This document shows positions 38,246 through 50,892 of a stretch of 64,000 nt of DNA, in pieces. The notes beneath the pieces were generated by a model, which ran no database searches, was not told the DNA's origin, and worked only from the letters and a program-made list of their open reading frames with translations. The stretch spans positions 544,975 through 608,974 of the forward strand of contig VWZF01002523.1 of assembly GCA_013396755.1 (NCBI GenBank). The letters run 5' to 3'. A program made the position numbers and the translations under genes. Position 1 is the stretch's first letter. Every line of letters starts with the position of its first letter. Origin of the DNA: Sclerurus mexicanus. Lineage: Eukaryota > Chordata > Aves > Passeriformes > Furnariidae.

Positions 38246-39194
38246 TTTGAGAAGAGCTCAGCTCCTGTGCTCCCTCTTCCCAATAGGCCACTGCTCCTGA
38301 CCAGGGTTCCCAGAGATGGGGACTGGCAAGCCCCCAGGGTGTTCTCACAGCCTGCACCAGCCATCCCCTTTGCAAACCAGTACCCACTAAGAGCTTCACT
38401 TTTTCCTTGTAAGTGGGCAGTTTCTAAGCACACCAGGCAGCTGGCCTGGCAGTGATCCTTTTGCTTCCCATGGAGACACTTGCTGCTGGAATAAACTGCT
38501 ATTTTTATGGGAAACATTGGTTGTCTTTTACACTTACTGCAGGAAAATGAATAGCCACTTTTATGCAAAAAGGTTTTACTGCGATATCAAAAAGTACTAA
38601 TGAATATACAGAACCAAATTATATGGTACCCCATGAGTCAAAACCCATGGACAGAGATTTACAGCAAAACGAGTGGCAGGCAAAGATAAAAGCCTGCAGC
38701 CAAAGCGGGTCATATAATTAATACTGGAAACAATACATTTCTGAAAAATTGAGCTGTCAGTCCCTTCCATCCAGACTCCCAGCTCCATTTCAAAGCTAAA
38801 TAACTTGTAGTCCCAAGGAGTTAATGCACCAGATAAAACACCACAGCAAAAGCAACTTCTGCATTTGCCAGAGTTGAGGTTTCCTCTGACTCACCATGTG
38901 CCTGCCAGGATTCACTGGGAGCCCCCAGAGCATCACTCCCTGCTAGGACATGGGCAGCAAAGGGGCTCCCTGTCCACCTACCATAGGTGTAAACCTCTGC
39001 CAGCAGCTTTCCCTCCACCAAAAAGAAAGGTTCCACCACTTGGCCCCACAGGACAACACTGCTCTGTGAGCCTGGGGCACACAGTGACTCAGCTGTCACT
39101 TGTTCACTTGCTTTTCCTCTTCCCCTCCCTCTCTCCCTTCATGAATTAGCAACAAACAAGTTCCAGCTTGCACTAATTAGTTGTTTGGAAGATA

Positions 39195-39541
39195 TACAAA
39201 GAGAAGGTTATGTGGAGACCTCATAGCAGCCTTCCAGTATCTGAATGGGACCTACAAGGAAACCAAAGAGGGATTCTTCATCAGGGACGCTAGTGACAGG
39301 ACAAGGAGTAATGGTTACAAACTGAACCAGGGGACAACTAGGTTAATATACAGAAGAAATTCTTGACTGTGAGGGTGGTGAGGCACTGGCAGAGGTTGCC
39401 CCATCCTGGGAAGTGTTCAAGGCCAGGTGGGGCTTTGAGCAACCTGGTCTAAGTGGGAGGTGTCCCTGCCTGGCAGGGGGGGTTCGAACTAGATGATCTT
39501 AAAGGTCCCTTCCAACCCAAACTGCACTATGATTCTGTGAC
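39195..39541 (+). mobile_element. CR1 LINE 3' end, plus orientation, with terminal octamer
   Basis: About 345 bases follow the avian CR1 3' region closely: 'agaaggttatgtggagacct', 'catagcagccttccagtatc', 'gcactggcagaggttgcccc', 'gtgggaggtgtccctgcctg', 'gaactagatgatcttaaagg' and 'tcccttccaacccaaactgc', ending 'actatgattctgtga'. It is 5'-truncated and relatively little diverged compared with the copies at 23.7 and 28.7 kb, suggesting a younger insertion. Confidence 0.96.
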
Positions 39542-39819
39542 TGTATTTCAAGGGACTGTTTGTGCCCCTGCCTGGCAGCTGCCCCACAGCCACCCAGGGC
39601 ACCCACTGGTTTCTCTGAAGTTACTGATCAGTGGGTCTGCCCGTTCCTTCTAAAGGCCCTGGCAGGCCAGGAGGGAAGACTGAGTCCCCAAAATTGGGTG
39701 TACAAGGTGCAATCTTGCTGCTGGCATCCTTTGGCCCCCCCATAGCCATGCCCCTCTGTGCATTTGGCACAGGGGGCACTGGCAGCAGTGCCATGAAAGA
39801 CAGTGTGTCACCCTCTGCA

Positions 39820-40085
39820 ACCCCGTAATCACATTCCCTCCCTTTTCTCATATTCTCACTTAGCAACACTTTATGAGCATCTTTGTCAGGAGCATATTAG
39901 GAACCATTTGTCATAAAAAATTAAGGGCTATGGAAATAAAGTGACCTCTCCGAGGACTTCAATTACAATGTAAGGTAATTGTGTCTTCCCCAGGCCTCCG
40001 TCAGGGTGTTTGGGAGTCTTCAGTAACAATTTATGTATTTATTACAGTTTAAGTATCCTTAGCCCTCAGCTCTTTCCAGTAATGA
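39820..40085. promoter_or_regulatory. Candidate conserved noncoding element
   Basis: A 250-base AT-rich block directly follows GC-richer sequence. It includes CATAAAAAATTAAGGG, TTCAATTACAATG, AAGGTAATTGTG and ATTTATGTATTTATTAC. No repeat family or open frame was recognised. The call is made on motif clustering only. Confidence 0.3.
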
Positions 40086-43000
40086 AAATATATAACATAA
40101 AACCCAGCAAATACAGACTGAGCCATGTGTAAAATATGACAGCAATGCTCTCGACCATCACAGCATGGAGAGAAGTGGCTGTAACCTCCAACACCCCCCC
40201 CAACCTTCACAGCTGCTCCCACTCCTCCATGGGGCACAAATAGGTGGCAGGACAAGGAGAAACACGGCAGGGGATCAGGGCTAAAACCCTCTCTGGGACC
40301 AGGGCAAGGAAAAACAATACAGATTTATTATTGTTCTTGGCACTAAAGGTTGCTTGGAATTGGGACAGAAAGGCAAAGCTTCTTTCTGTGTGCAAAACAG
40401 TTGCAGGGAAGGAGCAGGGAAGGACTGCAGAGGCTGGTGACAGGCTCAGCTCATCACACACCAGGGGAACAACCCTGGGGCCAGCTAAGGCCTCTCCAGA
40501 TATAAAGGGAGTAGGGCTGTGGTTGGAGCAACTTCTGCCTGTGGGTTTGCCCCAAGAAGAGTTGGGACAACAAGGCTTCACTTTACCTCTTAAGGGGCTG
40601 CAGACAGTATGCAGGTGACCCCCAGCAGCCGTGCCCTGATGCTGACATGTTTCCACATGAGCTGGTGGGTCTGGTCACTGCAGCTTCCTCCCTGCTCCGG
40701 GCAGACACCATGGAAGAAGAGATGCTGTAAAAAAACAAGGTAATTTAGGTCCTCCCCCACCAATCCTCAGCCTTGAAGGGAGCTGAGAAGATTGACAGGG
40801 AAAAGTCATCTGAAGGGCCCAGGCTTTCTTTCCCCTTCAGCTCTGAGGAGCAGGTCTCCCTGGACGGCTCAGCACAGCCAAAATCTGTGCTGAAGATGCA
40901 ACAGAAAAAAGAGCCTTGTAAGATGTCACTGGGAAAAAAAGAAAGACAAAAAGAGCTAATTTTTTTTTCTTGTCGGAAAGACACCGAGTCCTACACCTTG
41001 GGTGAGAAAGAGATGATTTAACAAGAAAAAGATGTCACTAAATCCCTGGGCTATAAATCATTCTTCTTACAGTCTTGCAGCAAAAACACTTAACAGCCGT
41101 TCTGTGCAATACGAGGAGCCCATATGGGGGATTGCATCTGATCTAGGATAAACGGGAAAACGGGCCCAGCCACTTGTTTTATAGTTGTAGGAGAATTATA
41201 TAGCACCTGGGAGGTATTTCCTGCTCCTGCTGTGTTACAGGATAATGTCATGAGGACGGTGCAGTTGGCATTAAATGTGCATGGAAGCTTCAAGGACTCT
41301 GTACTGGGAGGCACCTTTGAAGAAGGGTGTTGTAATAAAAACCTTTTGATAATTCATTCAGGTGGCTTCATCAGGCAATTTACAACTTATGGGTTTGGGT
41401 TTGGTTTGGTTTTTTTCAAATAAAAAGAAAGAAGAAAAAAAATTCTGCTGTGCTAAAGCAGAGATTGGTGTCAGGTCTCAGCAGCCTCCCTTCCACAGGA
41501 TCTGGATGGTGATCTCCTACCAGGAATGTGTGTGACCAGGGCAAGTGTCAGGAGAGTTTCCAAAGGGTTCACACGGACATTTCCTGATACAGAAACAGTT
41601 GAGCTAGATGCAAGAGGATGCTCTATTGCTGCATTGATTTAATTGCTAAAGAAGTGGTAATTGCTTGGGAAGTAGTGACCTTGATCTGATTATAGTTGTA
41701 GGAGAGGAGGGCAGCTCCAGATAGCAATACAGCCACTTGATGCTTCAAAAATGCTGAGATAAATCAAGGGAAATTACCAGCAAAACTGACTGTGTGGAAA
41801 AAAATACAATGACTAAATGGCTGTGAATAGAAAAGTGAAAGAGCTCTTTAAGAAGTGTTGTAGAAACAGTGGAGGAAACAATTTAGAAGTTAGCCTGACA
41901 GCTGTTAGAAATAAGAAAACAATAGCTGGGAAACAGGGAAGGGAAAGTTGTCTGAGGAAGATGCCACAAGAAGCACAGGAAATTGGGATGAGAAGCAAAG
42001 TAATAAGAAAATTTTCAGTCTTGGTATAGATGCCACTGTTCCAAGGAGGAGAATTTAAACAGAGTGAGAAAAGAGGCAGCGGATCCTCCTGTGGGCAGGA
42101 AAGGCTCGCAGTTTGGAAGAGGCAGGCAGGTGTGATTGAAAGAAAGAGGGCATGCATTTATACGAGCTGAAGGTGATGGATGTTCTCTTCTATTTTCACC
42201 AAAGAAGCATATTTAAAATTGGCTGACCTACCTAGCTGCCTCTCTGGAGCCTGCAGCACTGCCTGGGCCACTCCTGCCCTGTGATTAGTGGCTGAACCAG
42301 ACCAGAGCCACCTTTGCCTACCTAGAGCACGTGAAAACAGATACAAACTGTGAAGCTGTGGACACCATTTTGGGGTGGATGGTGATGGGTATTTTGCCTG
42401 AGTCACAGTGATGCCACCCTCTTCCTGTCCCCTGCTCCCTATGTCTTTTGCAGGGCTGATCTCTCACGGTGGTGATGAGAGGCACTGTGTGCCCACCAGT
42501 GCCCACAGACTGAGTAAGAGGGGGCCAAGAGCAGCATGTCCAGCTGGGAGCTGAGATCACACCAGCTTCATAGATGTCCTGATACCAACTTGTTGGATCC
42601 GAGCTCAGCTTCTGCTTCAAGGGCATTTGAAGGCATTTTTCAGGTACTGGATGCAATAGGCAACATCTGCCTGGGGAAAAGCAGCTGGTTCATCTGAGGA
42701 ATAGCATTCCTCCCTGGAGAGGCAGGACTTGATGTGCATGGGCTGTTTCTGGAGCATCACTGCTCACCCACCCTTCTCCATGCAGTTTTGCTCACCTGAG
42801 AGAAACTACTGTTGTGATAAATGACTTCTCAGCATTTCACTGCCTTTTCTTTCCCACATGAAAACTCAGCACAAAGCACCACAGACACCCTCTGCCCTGT
42901 TTTTCAGGTTCATCTCACCACCAAAAAGATCTGCTGCCTAGCCCAAGTGCAACTTGGAGAGCTGCTGGCACAGCTGAGGGCATCCCCTCCTAACTGCTGA

Positions 43001-43339
43001 GCAGAGTCACCTGTCGGGTTGCCTGCTCTGCCATTGGACCAGAACAACTTCATCATGTTCAAATCTTTCCACTGTGATCCCAAGGAGAGCAGCCATGAGT
43101 TAATGAGTGGTCTTTGTTGTCCTGAACCCTGACAGTGCCACTGCAGTGAAGGTGTAATTACTGAGAGCTGGACATTAACCTCCATATGATCCTGGTCACA
43201 CTGCTTTTCATTGATCCTTTTATTTTTAACCTGTTTTAGCTTCCTCTTTTTAAAGACTTTCAAATTAATGGCCAGCTCAAAGGGAGCTCTGCTGTTGTAA
43301 TGAAAAAATACAGAGTTTCGGTGCTGTAACTTTCTGGCT

Positions 43340-43700
43340 GTTTTCTTGAGCCCTTGTTACGTTTGTTTCCATCTGAACATCGTTTCCGTGCAATGGTTCC
43401 AAACAATATTGTATTAGCCTTAATTTTGACCTTGCTGCAATTTCTAGCAGAAAATTGTTTCAGCTCGGAAATGGCCAGATTTACTCTTCAAGCCAATGAA
43501 AATAAGTCTGCAAGGTTGAAAAGAAGATGTCAAAGACAGGCACTAAAGATCACTTTAAATGATAACAGTTGTACTTGAAGCAAAAATAATATACAAAGCT
43601 TTCATCTAGCAATTTTCATCCTCGGACAGCAAAATGCTTTACAACCGAGCTCACTGTCAGCAGCCCTGTTTATTAAGGCGAACAGAAATCGGGATTTTGC
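43340..43700. promoter_or_regulatory. Candidate conserved noncoding element
   Basis: This block has a balanced, information-rich texture unlike its flanks. It includes an E-box CATCTG (43370-43375), AACAATATTG (a Sox-type inverted pair), TTAATTTTGACC and GCAAAATGCTTTACAAC. Several CpGs are retained. A 74-codon plus-strand frame crosses it, but there is no splice context. The segment near 43600-43650 reads like part of an ancient repeat or an exapted element, which I cannot name. Confidence 0.35.
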
Positions 43701-43887
43701 TTTCTTTGCTGTGTTCCCCTACCCAAAACTGGATTGTTAAACTTGTCAGCATTCGTGCTCCCACAGGACATGGCCATACCCACCTGGCTGAGCAAAGATA
43801 TTCCCAGTGACTGTCCCATGGGACCTGTGGAGTCCAGCATTGGGGCCAAGAAAAGTTTTTTTCTTGCCTGATTAGCTGAATTCTCCC

Positions 43888-43912
43888 TTTTTTTTTTCTT
43901 TTTTTTTTTTTT
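43888..43912. repeat. T-rich mononucleotide tract
   Basis: About 25 bases are T except for one C. On the minus strand this becomes an A-rich run that could be a retroposon tail, but no retroposon body was recognised next to it. Confidence 0.85.
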
Positions 43913-46900
43913 GTCTTCCCATTGAATAAAGAGAGTTGGCTTTAGTCTGAGAGGGCCTAACACAGCTGCTTGGCTTCTGTGCCCTGTAGGCTTATCCTCA
44001 TGCTGCAGAGGTAGCTGGAGCCACCAAAACATGTCCCCTATCCCCACTTCCCCAATCATGTGGCTGTTCCTGTGGGGCTACACACTCTGAATGTTCCCAA
44101 ACTCATCAGAGCAGCCCTACGTGTAAAGAAGATGCATCCTGTAAGAGCAAGTACCAGGACCAGCATGGACAGCTGAGGCTCATTTCACCTCTGGGCTGGG
44201 CATCTCTGAGCTGCCGTAATGTCAGAAGGCAAAACACTTCTCTTATTGAACAGGGCAGCACCAGTCTGCTGAGAGGGCTGAAATAAGAGTCAAAAAAGCA
44301 ACCTTATGCTTCCTAGGACTGTGGAGGGGGGGCTGTGGGGCCTTGGTGCAGCTCCTTGTGCAACATCTCAGAACGTTTCATCCCTGTGGGTGAATGTCTT
44401 TTGTCAAATAAACTTTTTTTTGGTTCACTTCTACAGTTCTGAAGAGCCCGTTTCTTGTCTTTGTGACCCCAGGAATGAGGAGTAATTGGGATGAAACACT
44501 TGCTGCACAGGCTGAGTTCAAGGAGCCACTGCTGCGAGGCCTCCGTTGCCCAGGGGGTGGCTGCTCTTCACCCCAGAAATGTGAAACCTGGGTGCCTTTG
44601 GGGGTCAGAGGCCTGGGAAAGCACAAGCAGGGCACAGCCCTGAAATGTTACTTATTGACTCCTGCCTCTGCATGTGGGTGTGGGGTCCCATGGGGAACAG
44701 TAGGGACCCTCCTCACCCCATGCCCTGGCTGGGCAGCTGCACAGGGAGCGTGGTACCTGTAAAGCTCGGATGCTGAATGCCTGCTGCCTCTCCCATGCCC
44801 ACCAGGCACTTTCCCTCTGTTTCTGAGCTGAACGGTGTGCTCATTTTATTCAAGCAGTTTTCCTCAGCACTGCTGGAAGTGGGTGGATTTTTCCCAAGCC
44901 GAGCGCTGCCCGATGACACCCTGACACCTACCCACTGGTTTTCCTCATACCTGCTTACACCCTTTCTGCAAAGTATCTGATGCACCAGAAATGCTACTGA
45001 AATAGCTGCAGAGGGTTTTTATTTAACCTGAGAGCTGGCCAAGAGGCAAGAGGTTGCACCTCTGGCTGGGCTCATGCTGGGCTTTCCTCTGCATCTCCTT
45101 ACTGCTGTAGAAATGCTGGCACCGCAGAGTCTGCTGCCGAGTAAAGCTCAGTAAGGAAATCATTCCTGCAGGAAGTTTAATTGCAGTCATTAAGCCTTTA
45201 ATCTAACCATGGTGTGCATCTCTAAATGGTGATGCCTTCTCTGAAATACAGGCATTCAGCCATGTACCTGCTCAGTGCTCCTTACCATTGTGTTTACACC
45301 TATTTTTAGTGACCCAGAAGCAGGTAGCTCCACACTTATTTGGACAGAAAATTAACTTTAAAAAAAAATAAATAAAAGGCACACACAAAAGCACATCTAT
45401 CTATCCTTGGGAAATAACCCCCAGCTCATATTCCACCAACTGTGAGCAGCGTTTGCAGCTGGCTGTGTCTGCAGTTTTCTGCTGTTGAGGTCCCATGGCC
45501 TGAGCCCACCTGGGACACAGAGAACCCTCTCCCTGCTGGCTCAGCCTCCTCCCTCCCCCTCCACAGGGCGTACAGGATGAGCAGGGGAAAGGGAAAAGCC
45601 CATTGGTGAACAGATGTCTGTTCTCTCTCTCATCACCACAGCCCAGCCTGACCCGCCTGCTCCCCTTCCTGTGCTTGTGACAGCGACCTCCCCTAGCTGT
45701 CCCACCACCCTCTGTGCAGTCCCAACAACACGCTCTTTGATGCCTCCATCAATCACTAGTCCTAGAGCTCAGGATGAACACGTGCTCTAGACCTTAATAT
45801 TAATGGCATGTGTTGCATGGTGTTAAAAAAGGAGAAGCAGAATGGCTCACCTGATGGGGCTGAGGAAGAAGACGGTGGTAACCAAAATGGGCTTGTTCAC
45901 CGACAGAGGTTGCTGGTAAAACTTCACTCCAAGTCCCTTCCTCTGGCTCCTTGAGGTCTTCATCCACAAAGGAAAAGCCCAGGAGATTCCAGCAGAGCCC
46001 TCTGGAGATGTGTGACAGGAATGAAGCTTCCCCACCAAAAGGGATGGCTATCAGAGACCCACCAGCTTCCCAGCCCACCTTACAACCAGGGTTCAGGACT
46101 CTCACCTCTGAAACAACAAGCTTTGATTTTTGTCCTGCCACATTTAAATGAGCTGTCCTGTGAACAAACAGATACTTAAAAGTTATAGAAAAACATGGAC
46201 AAAGTGGGATACCCCCCCAAAGACTGCTTCAAATAGAGATTTCATTTCATCTGGATGTCTTATTTCAGTAAAATCTTATCTGCAAGTTTCAGGGCTGCCT
46301 GGGAAATCTTGCTGCCTCACCAGGGAAAAGGATATTTAAAAAGGATTTAATCTGACAGTCTTATACTGAAAGTGAATTTTTAAGACATAAGCAAAGATTC
46401 AAGAGGGAAAGGTTAGTGGGCTGTTGAAAATGCATCTGCATGTAAGCTAATAAAACTTAATTTCTGGTTATTTATTAACACACTGAATGAGTGTGATGAG
46501 CCATGCTGATTGCTGGGCTCAGGTACTGACGAAGGCAGGCAGATGCTGTGGCAGTGACAGGAAGGGAGTCAGAACCCTCAGTTCAGCACAGACTGCCCCC
46601 CAGCCCAATGACCTTCATACCTCACTAAACACTGCTGAGGTCCTGGGTGGGCAGAAGCACATTATGGGGTGAACAACAGCAGGTTTATGAAAGCAGGTAT
46701 TAGGGAAGTGTTGGTTGGTATATTTAGACCCTAGAGGCAAGAAAAGTTTTGACTCAAATTTAAAGCAAATTAGACACCAAAGAGCACACTTCTCTTTCCA
46801 GATGGGAGGTCTCAACCTTTCCCTCATCTCACAGGAGAACTCTTGCATTGATTGGTGCTTGGCTTACCCTGCAGCCATGAAACAATTCAAAGTGATCAAA

Positions 46901-47397
46901 CACCTTAGCTTCTTGGCCATCAAGGCTTGCTCCAATTAGCTTCAGCTTTAAAAGAGAGCAAGTAGGATATAAATTGTTTCACAAAGCTCCCACCTATATT
47001 TCTCCCCAAATGTTGAAATGACATTTCCGCCCACTGAAAACAGGGCCCTGGAAAAGACTCTCTGGATAGTTCATTTGCTGGAAAGAAGAATTGACAGCCC
47101 AATTAATCTCTCAGCCTGTGACTTTTAAACCACAGCTGTCAGTGTAGGTACTCTGGGATGAGAGCAGGAGGGGCTGGATAAATATCACAAGATGCTGCTG
47201 TCCCAGAGACATTCAGCCTCTCCCTGGTACCTGGCACCATGAACACTCTGCCCACCAGCCCCAAGGACTGTGTGACTTCCCAGGTATCCATGGACTGCCC
47301 TGAGCTCAGACCCAGATCCACAGAGGGCATGGACATGGCTGGTGGGATAGGGACCATTGTCCCCGACCCAAATCACTGCCAGACTTGCCTGGCACAG

Positions 47398-47444
47398 TGA
47401 GCTGAGCTGAGCCATGCTGAGCCGAGCTGAGCCATGCTGTGCTG
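47398..47444. repeat. Short GAGCT/GAGCCATGCT tandem repeat
   Basis: Imperfect copies of 'gagctgagccatgct' occur twice, separated by a shorter 'gagcc' unit, giving a local array of GAGCT-like pentamers. Only about 47 bases long. Confidence 0.75.
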
Positions 47445-48647
47445 TAGAGGCACCACAGAGGCAGCAGCACTGTTGGACAAAGATGCTGTCCCATGCAGGG
47501 GACCGACAGCCAGCAGAGGAAGAGCCCCAAAATGGAAATACTTGCTTCCCATTTTCCTTTCCAGCTAATGATCTCACCGTGCAATTGCCTCCCTCCTTTG
47601 CAACGGATTCTCTCCCGACACTCACCTCATTTTCCCAGTGGAGAAGCTGGTGGCCGGGAGATTTGTGCATGGTAAACTCCTTACCTGAGCTCTCTCTTGG
47701 CTGCAAACACAAACACCCTTAGAAAACAACTCAGCATGTGCTTGTGGAATGGCATCCACTGCCAGATGGCTCAGCCTCACTGAACAAGTCCACCAAGCCA
47801 CTGGCCACAGCACCTCCAGCTCTCCAAGGCCAGGGCTCTATCACATATCTGTGCCCCAGCATGGAGTTAGGGGTGCAGCTGACACCACTGCACCTGGCAC
47901 CACATCAGCTGCACTTGAGGGATGTGGGCAGAGGAAGGTGGCGATGGCTTTGCAGGCAGCTGGATGTGGTTGTGACCTTACTGGCTACAAACCATCCCTG
48001 TGCCTCCCATACAAATTACAGGATTGGCCTGTCTCCATTTAGAGCATTAATAACCTTGTTCCTCATGTTGTTGTTATCATTATTATCTTCTCTACAGGGA
48101 TAGAAACACCTCAGGTGACCAAGTTCTGTTGTGGCAACAGCTTAAATCCTCTCTGACTCCTTCATGCAATCCTTGCCCCGTAAAAGGCAACTGCCAGGTA
48201 TCAATTTCCTCAGCCTCATCTCTGAGTGCCAGAGGAAACAACAGTGCTTTCATGCTCTTTTGTTCTTGCTGCTATCTCCTGATCTGCAGATTGAATACAT
48301 CACGCTGTCTTCTCCTAGCCTTGGTCCTGAGGCTGGATCAATGGGATTAAATTTCATCTTTGCTTACAACCTTTCATCCAAGACCTGACTTGAATAACAT
48401 GCTGTGATGTCCCTCAGCATCCCGTGCTGCACCACAGCAGCCACCCATGTCCTCTTGCTTCTTTCCCTGGCAGCAGTTTCTAGGCTAGTTGTCCCAGGAG
48501 GACAACTGTCCCAATGGCACAAATGCTGCTGAGGCAGGACTGCTGTGACCCGAGTCATGACAAGTGCTATTGAGAGCCTGGAAATCTCTGAGAGGTGCCC
48601 ACTGTCCCCTCTCCCTGTCCACAGTCTGTTTCTGAATTCACCAGGAA

Positions 48648-48815
48648 ACAGAATCACAGAATTGTTAGGATTGAAAGGAAGCTTTGGAGACCGTCTTGTC
48701 CAACCCCCTTGACAACGCAGGGTCACCTAGAGCAGGTTACACAGGGATGTGTCCAGGTGGGTTTTGAGTATCTACAAAGACTCCACAACCTTCCTGGGCA
48801 GCTCATTCAAATGGA
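48648..48815 (-). mobile_element. CR1 LINE 3' fragment, minus orientation
   Basis: The plus strand reads 'aacagaatcacagaattgtt', then 'ggattgaaaggaagctttgg', 'gtccaacccccttgacaac', 'cacctagagcaggttacaca', 'caggtgggttttgagtatct' and 'gactccacaaccttcctggg'. This is the reverse complement of a CR1 3' end. Similarity fades after 'cctgggcagc'. It is moderately diverged and 5'-truncated. Confidence 0.93.
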
Positions 48816-48996
48816 GCAGCTAATTTCAATGCAGACTGAAAATTCCCACTGCAGCCCACACTGCAAACAAGTCAGCCCTCTGCGCTGCCCTTAACATGCA
48901 GGAAAATTGCTTTTCAACCCTGCACTAACAAAAAGCAGCCATGCATCACTTACCAATATTGAGTTTCTTTATAAAAACATGGGTTTGCTCCGCTCT

Positions 48997-49018
48997 AATT
49001 GCTTCAAATGAAGCAATT
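48997..49018. repeat. Perfect 9-bp hairpin (AATTGCTTC / GAAGCAATT), 4-nt loop
   Basis: Arms 48997-49005 and 49010-49018 are exact reverse complements around an AAAT loop. It is not associated with a T-run or a recognised repeat terminus. The arms contain ATTGC/GCAAT, a C/EBP-type half-site. Confidence 0.8.
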
Positions 49019-49935
49019 GCATTATGCTCCCTCCCAGTCATTGTACCTTGCCAGAGGATGCTCTCCACCAGCTCGCGAAGTTTGCCCTCAACAGGGATTA
49101 GATCTGAATGCTCAGACAGCAGAAAAGTGTCTGCCCTGCCTGTCATACCTGGCTGGGAAGGATGGATGCAAACAGGCTCTCACAGGTTTTCCAGACTACT
49201 AACACCGGCTGAAGCTGGGGACCAGGAATCAACCAGGCTGGGCAGAGCTCCTCTTACAGCTTCACCAAGCGGTTCATTTAGAAAAGAGAGAGACCAGGAA
49301 GACCTTCTCTGTCAAGCAGAGGTGTTGCCATGCTACTTTCCTCACTCTCACCTCCTAACCAGGGCTTTTGGTGTGGTTTCTGTGTCCTGGGGCTCAGCCT
49401 GGCTCTGCTCCCATCCCAGCAGGTTCTCAAGCACCCAGGGGCTACCTGGAGTCTTGCAAACTCTGGACAGCAAGATGTCAGTTTGATGCTATACTAGCGC
49501 TTAGGGAGAAAATCAGAATAAATGTTCTTAAAGAGCTGGCATCCTAAAATATGATACAAGTTAGGCCATAACTCACCTGACCTTGTATTTCACATAATTT
49601 CTACTGACATTTGTCATTAATAAGCAGCCTGTCACTTCCCTCTGCTCCCAGGCTGATACTGCAGAGCATAGAGCATTTACCCCTGGGAGATACTCCCCAT
49701 CCACGGGATACATCACTGCTCTGAGTTTATTCCCCCTCCTGCCACCCTTTTCCCAGGCACCATTCAGCACCCAGAAAGGGACAAAGGACCAAAGGGACTG
49801 GAACGTTTCTGCTTTGGGATGGCCCTGTGCTGAGGCACCAGCAGGGTTGGCACTGCTGGTGCAAAGGCTTGGAAACCTCTGAGCTCTGGCTTGGGGCTGG
49901 TTGCTCTCCTGCACCCCCATGCCACAGCTCTCCTG

Positions 49936-49974
49936 CACACACGCGCACACACACACAAACACACACATACACAC
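49936..49974. repeat. (CA)n microsatellite, interrupted
   Basis: About 39 bases of alternating C and A with CGCG, AA and TA interruptions. Alternating purine-pyrimidine tracts of this type can adopt Z-DNA. On the minus strand they produce an artificial Val/Cys repeat in the open frames. Confidence 0.92.
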
Positions 49975-50892
49975 TCCTGTATCTGGCTTTGATCTGCCCA
50001 TTGCCATGGAAACAGTGGTGACATCAGGCACCGCTAACGTTATTCCAATGACTAATTGCTTTACCAACGGTGAGCCAAATTACTGAAACAATTTCCAGGC
50101 CCCAGAGATCTGTATTTAACATCCAGGAAGATGCCAAACAATGTCCCTTACCTGCAGGGATGCCGGGCAGGGCTGGAGGAGGACAGCTGGGGACCCTTGC
50201 CTGAGCTTGGATGTGTGGCACAGAGGGGCTGTTTGGGCTCCAGCCCACTTTTACTTTGAATCAGAATTTTCTGGGCTTCTTGAGAGCTATTTTGTACTTG
50301 TTTAAGGTGCCTGGGTGGTGCCTAGACTCTAATTTAGCAGGTACTCTTATTTTGTCATCTTGCAGGGATCTATGGTACTTGCTGTTACTGACAGCAGTCT
50401 AGCTGGTTTTTCTTCTCTCTTGTTCCCCTCTTTACATGCCTTTTTTTTCTCCTCTGTGCCTCTTTTGAGCTGAAGGCTCATAGGATGAGGATCCTATCAT
50501 CCCAGAAAGTGCAGCTCCCCCAAGTTTCCACCACACTGGTTTGTGCCACCCTTGTGGCCATTCGTGTCTCTGGCTACACAATTGGAAGTGCCTGCTTGTT
50601 CCTCTCCATCACAGCAACTGCTTTTTATGCTCCTGAGAACCCTCCCCAGCTTTCATACCACTCTTGTGCCCAGAACCACTTCAGACAGAGCAGCTGTGTC
50701 TGTGCAGCTCAGAAAGGGATCAGCAACCCTACAGTACACTCCAGGATTTGCACCCGCATTTGCCAATGGCATGCTAACCCCAAAGATGAAGAAGAAACAG
50801 CTCAATCTGAATGGCAAGACTGAAAGCTGATATATCACCTGCCTGCCCACTACCACAAGGAAGGTGCAAGAACCCTTTCTGCCTCTGGCAGA

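Larger units (their letters stand above)
28986..39194. other. Long noncoding stretch, no gene recognised
   Basis: No exon with paired splice signals or recognisable family was found in these 10 kb. Candidate conserved blocks at 35.5, 37.6 and 37.85-38.24 kb are listed separately. AT-rich sequence also occurs around 33.2-33.3 kb and 38.57-38.75 kb. The 216-codon plus-strand frame at 37805-38455 opens with TTG, spans two AT-rich candidate elements and shows no domain. Confidence 0.5.
39542..48647. other. Long noncoding stretch, no gene recognised
   Basis: No exon could be supported in these 9 kb. The open frames are short, overlapping and compositionally unremarkable. Two blocks with conserved-element character (39.82-40.08 kb and 43.34-43.70 kb), a T-rich tract at 43.9 kb, a small A-rich run at 45357-45377 and a GAGCT-type repeat at 47.4 kb are given separately. 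Confidence 0.5.
48816..50892. other. Noncoding stretch between two CR1 copies
   Basis: Contains a perfect hairpin-type inverted repeat at 48997-49018 and a CA microsatellite at 49.94 kb. Open frames (up to 181 codons, near 48941-49486) lack splice context and family resemblance. Confidence 0.5.

Noticed and set aside
37805..38455. 216-codon plus-strand open frame
   Set aside because: It starts with TTG rather than ATG, no family is recognisable and no splice signals fit. It overlaps candidate noncoding elements.
47398..47444. GAGCT-like tandem pentamers resembling immunoglobulin switch-region repeats
   Set aside because: The array is under 50 bases and no immunoglobulin sequence is nearby. 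Switch regions are kilobases long.
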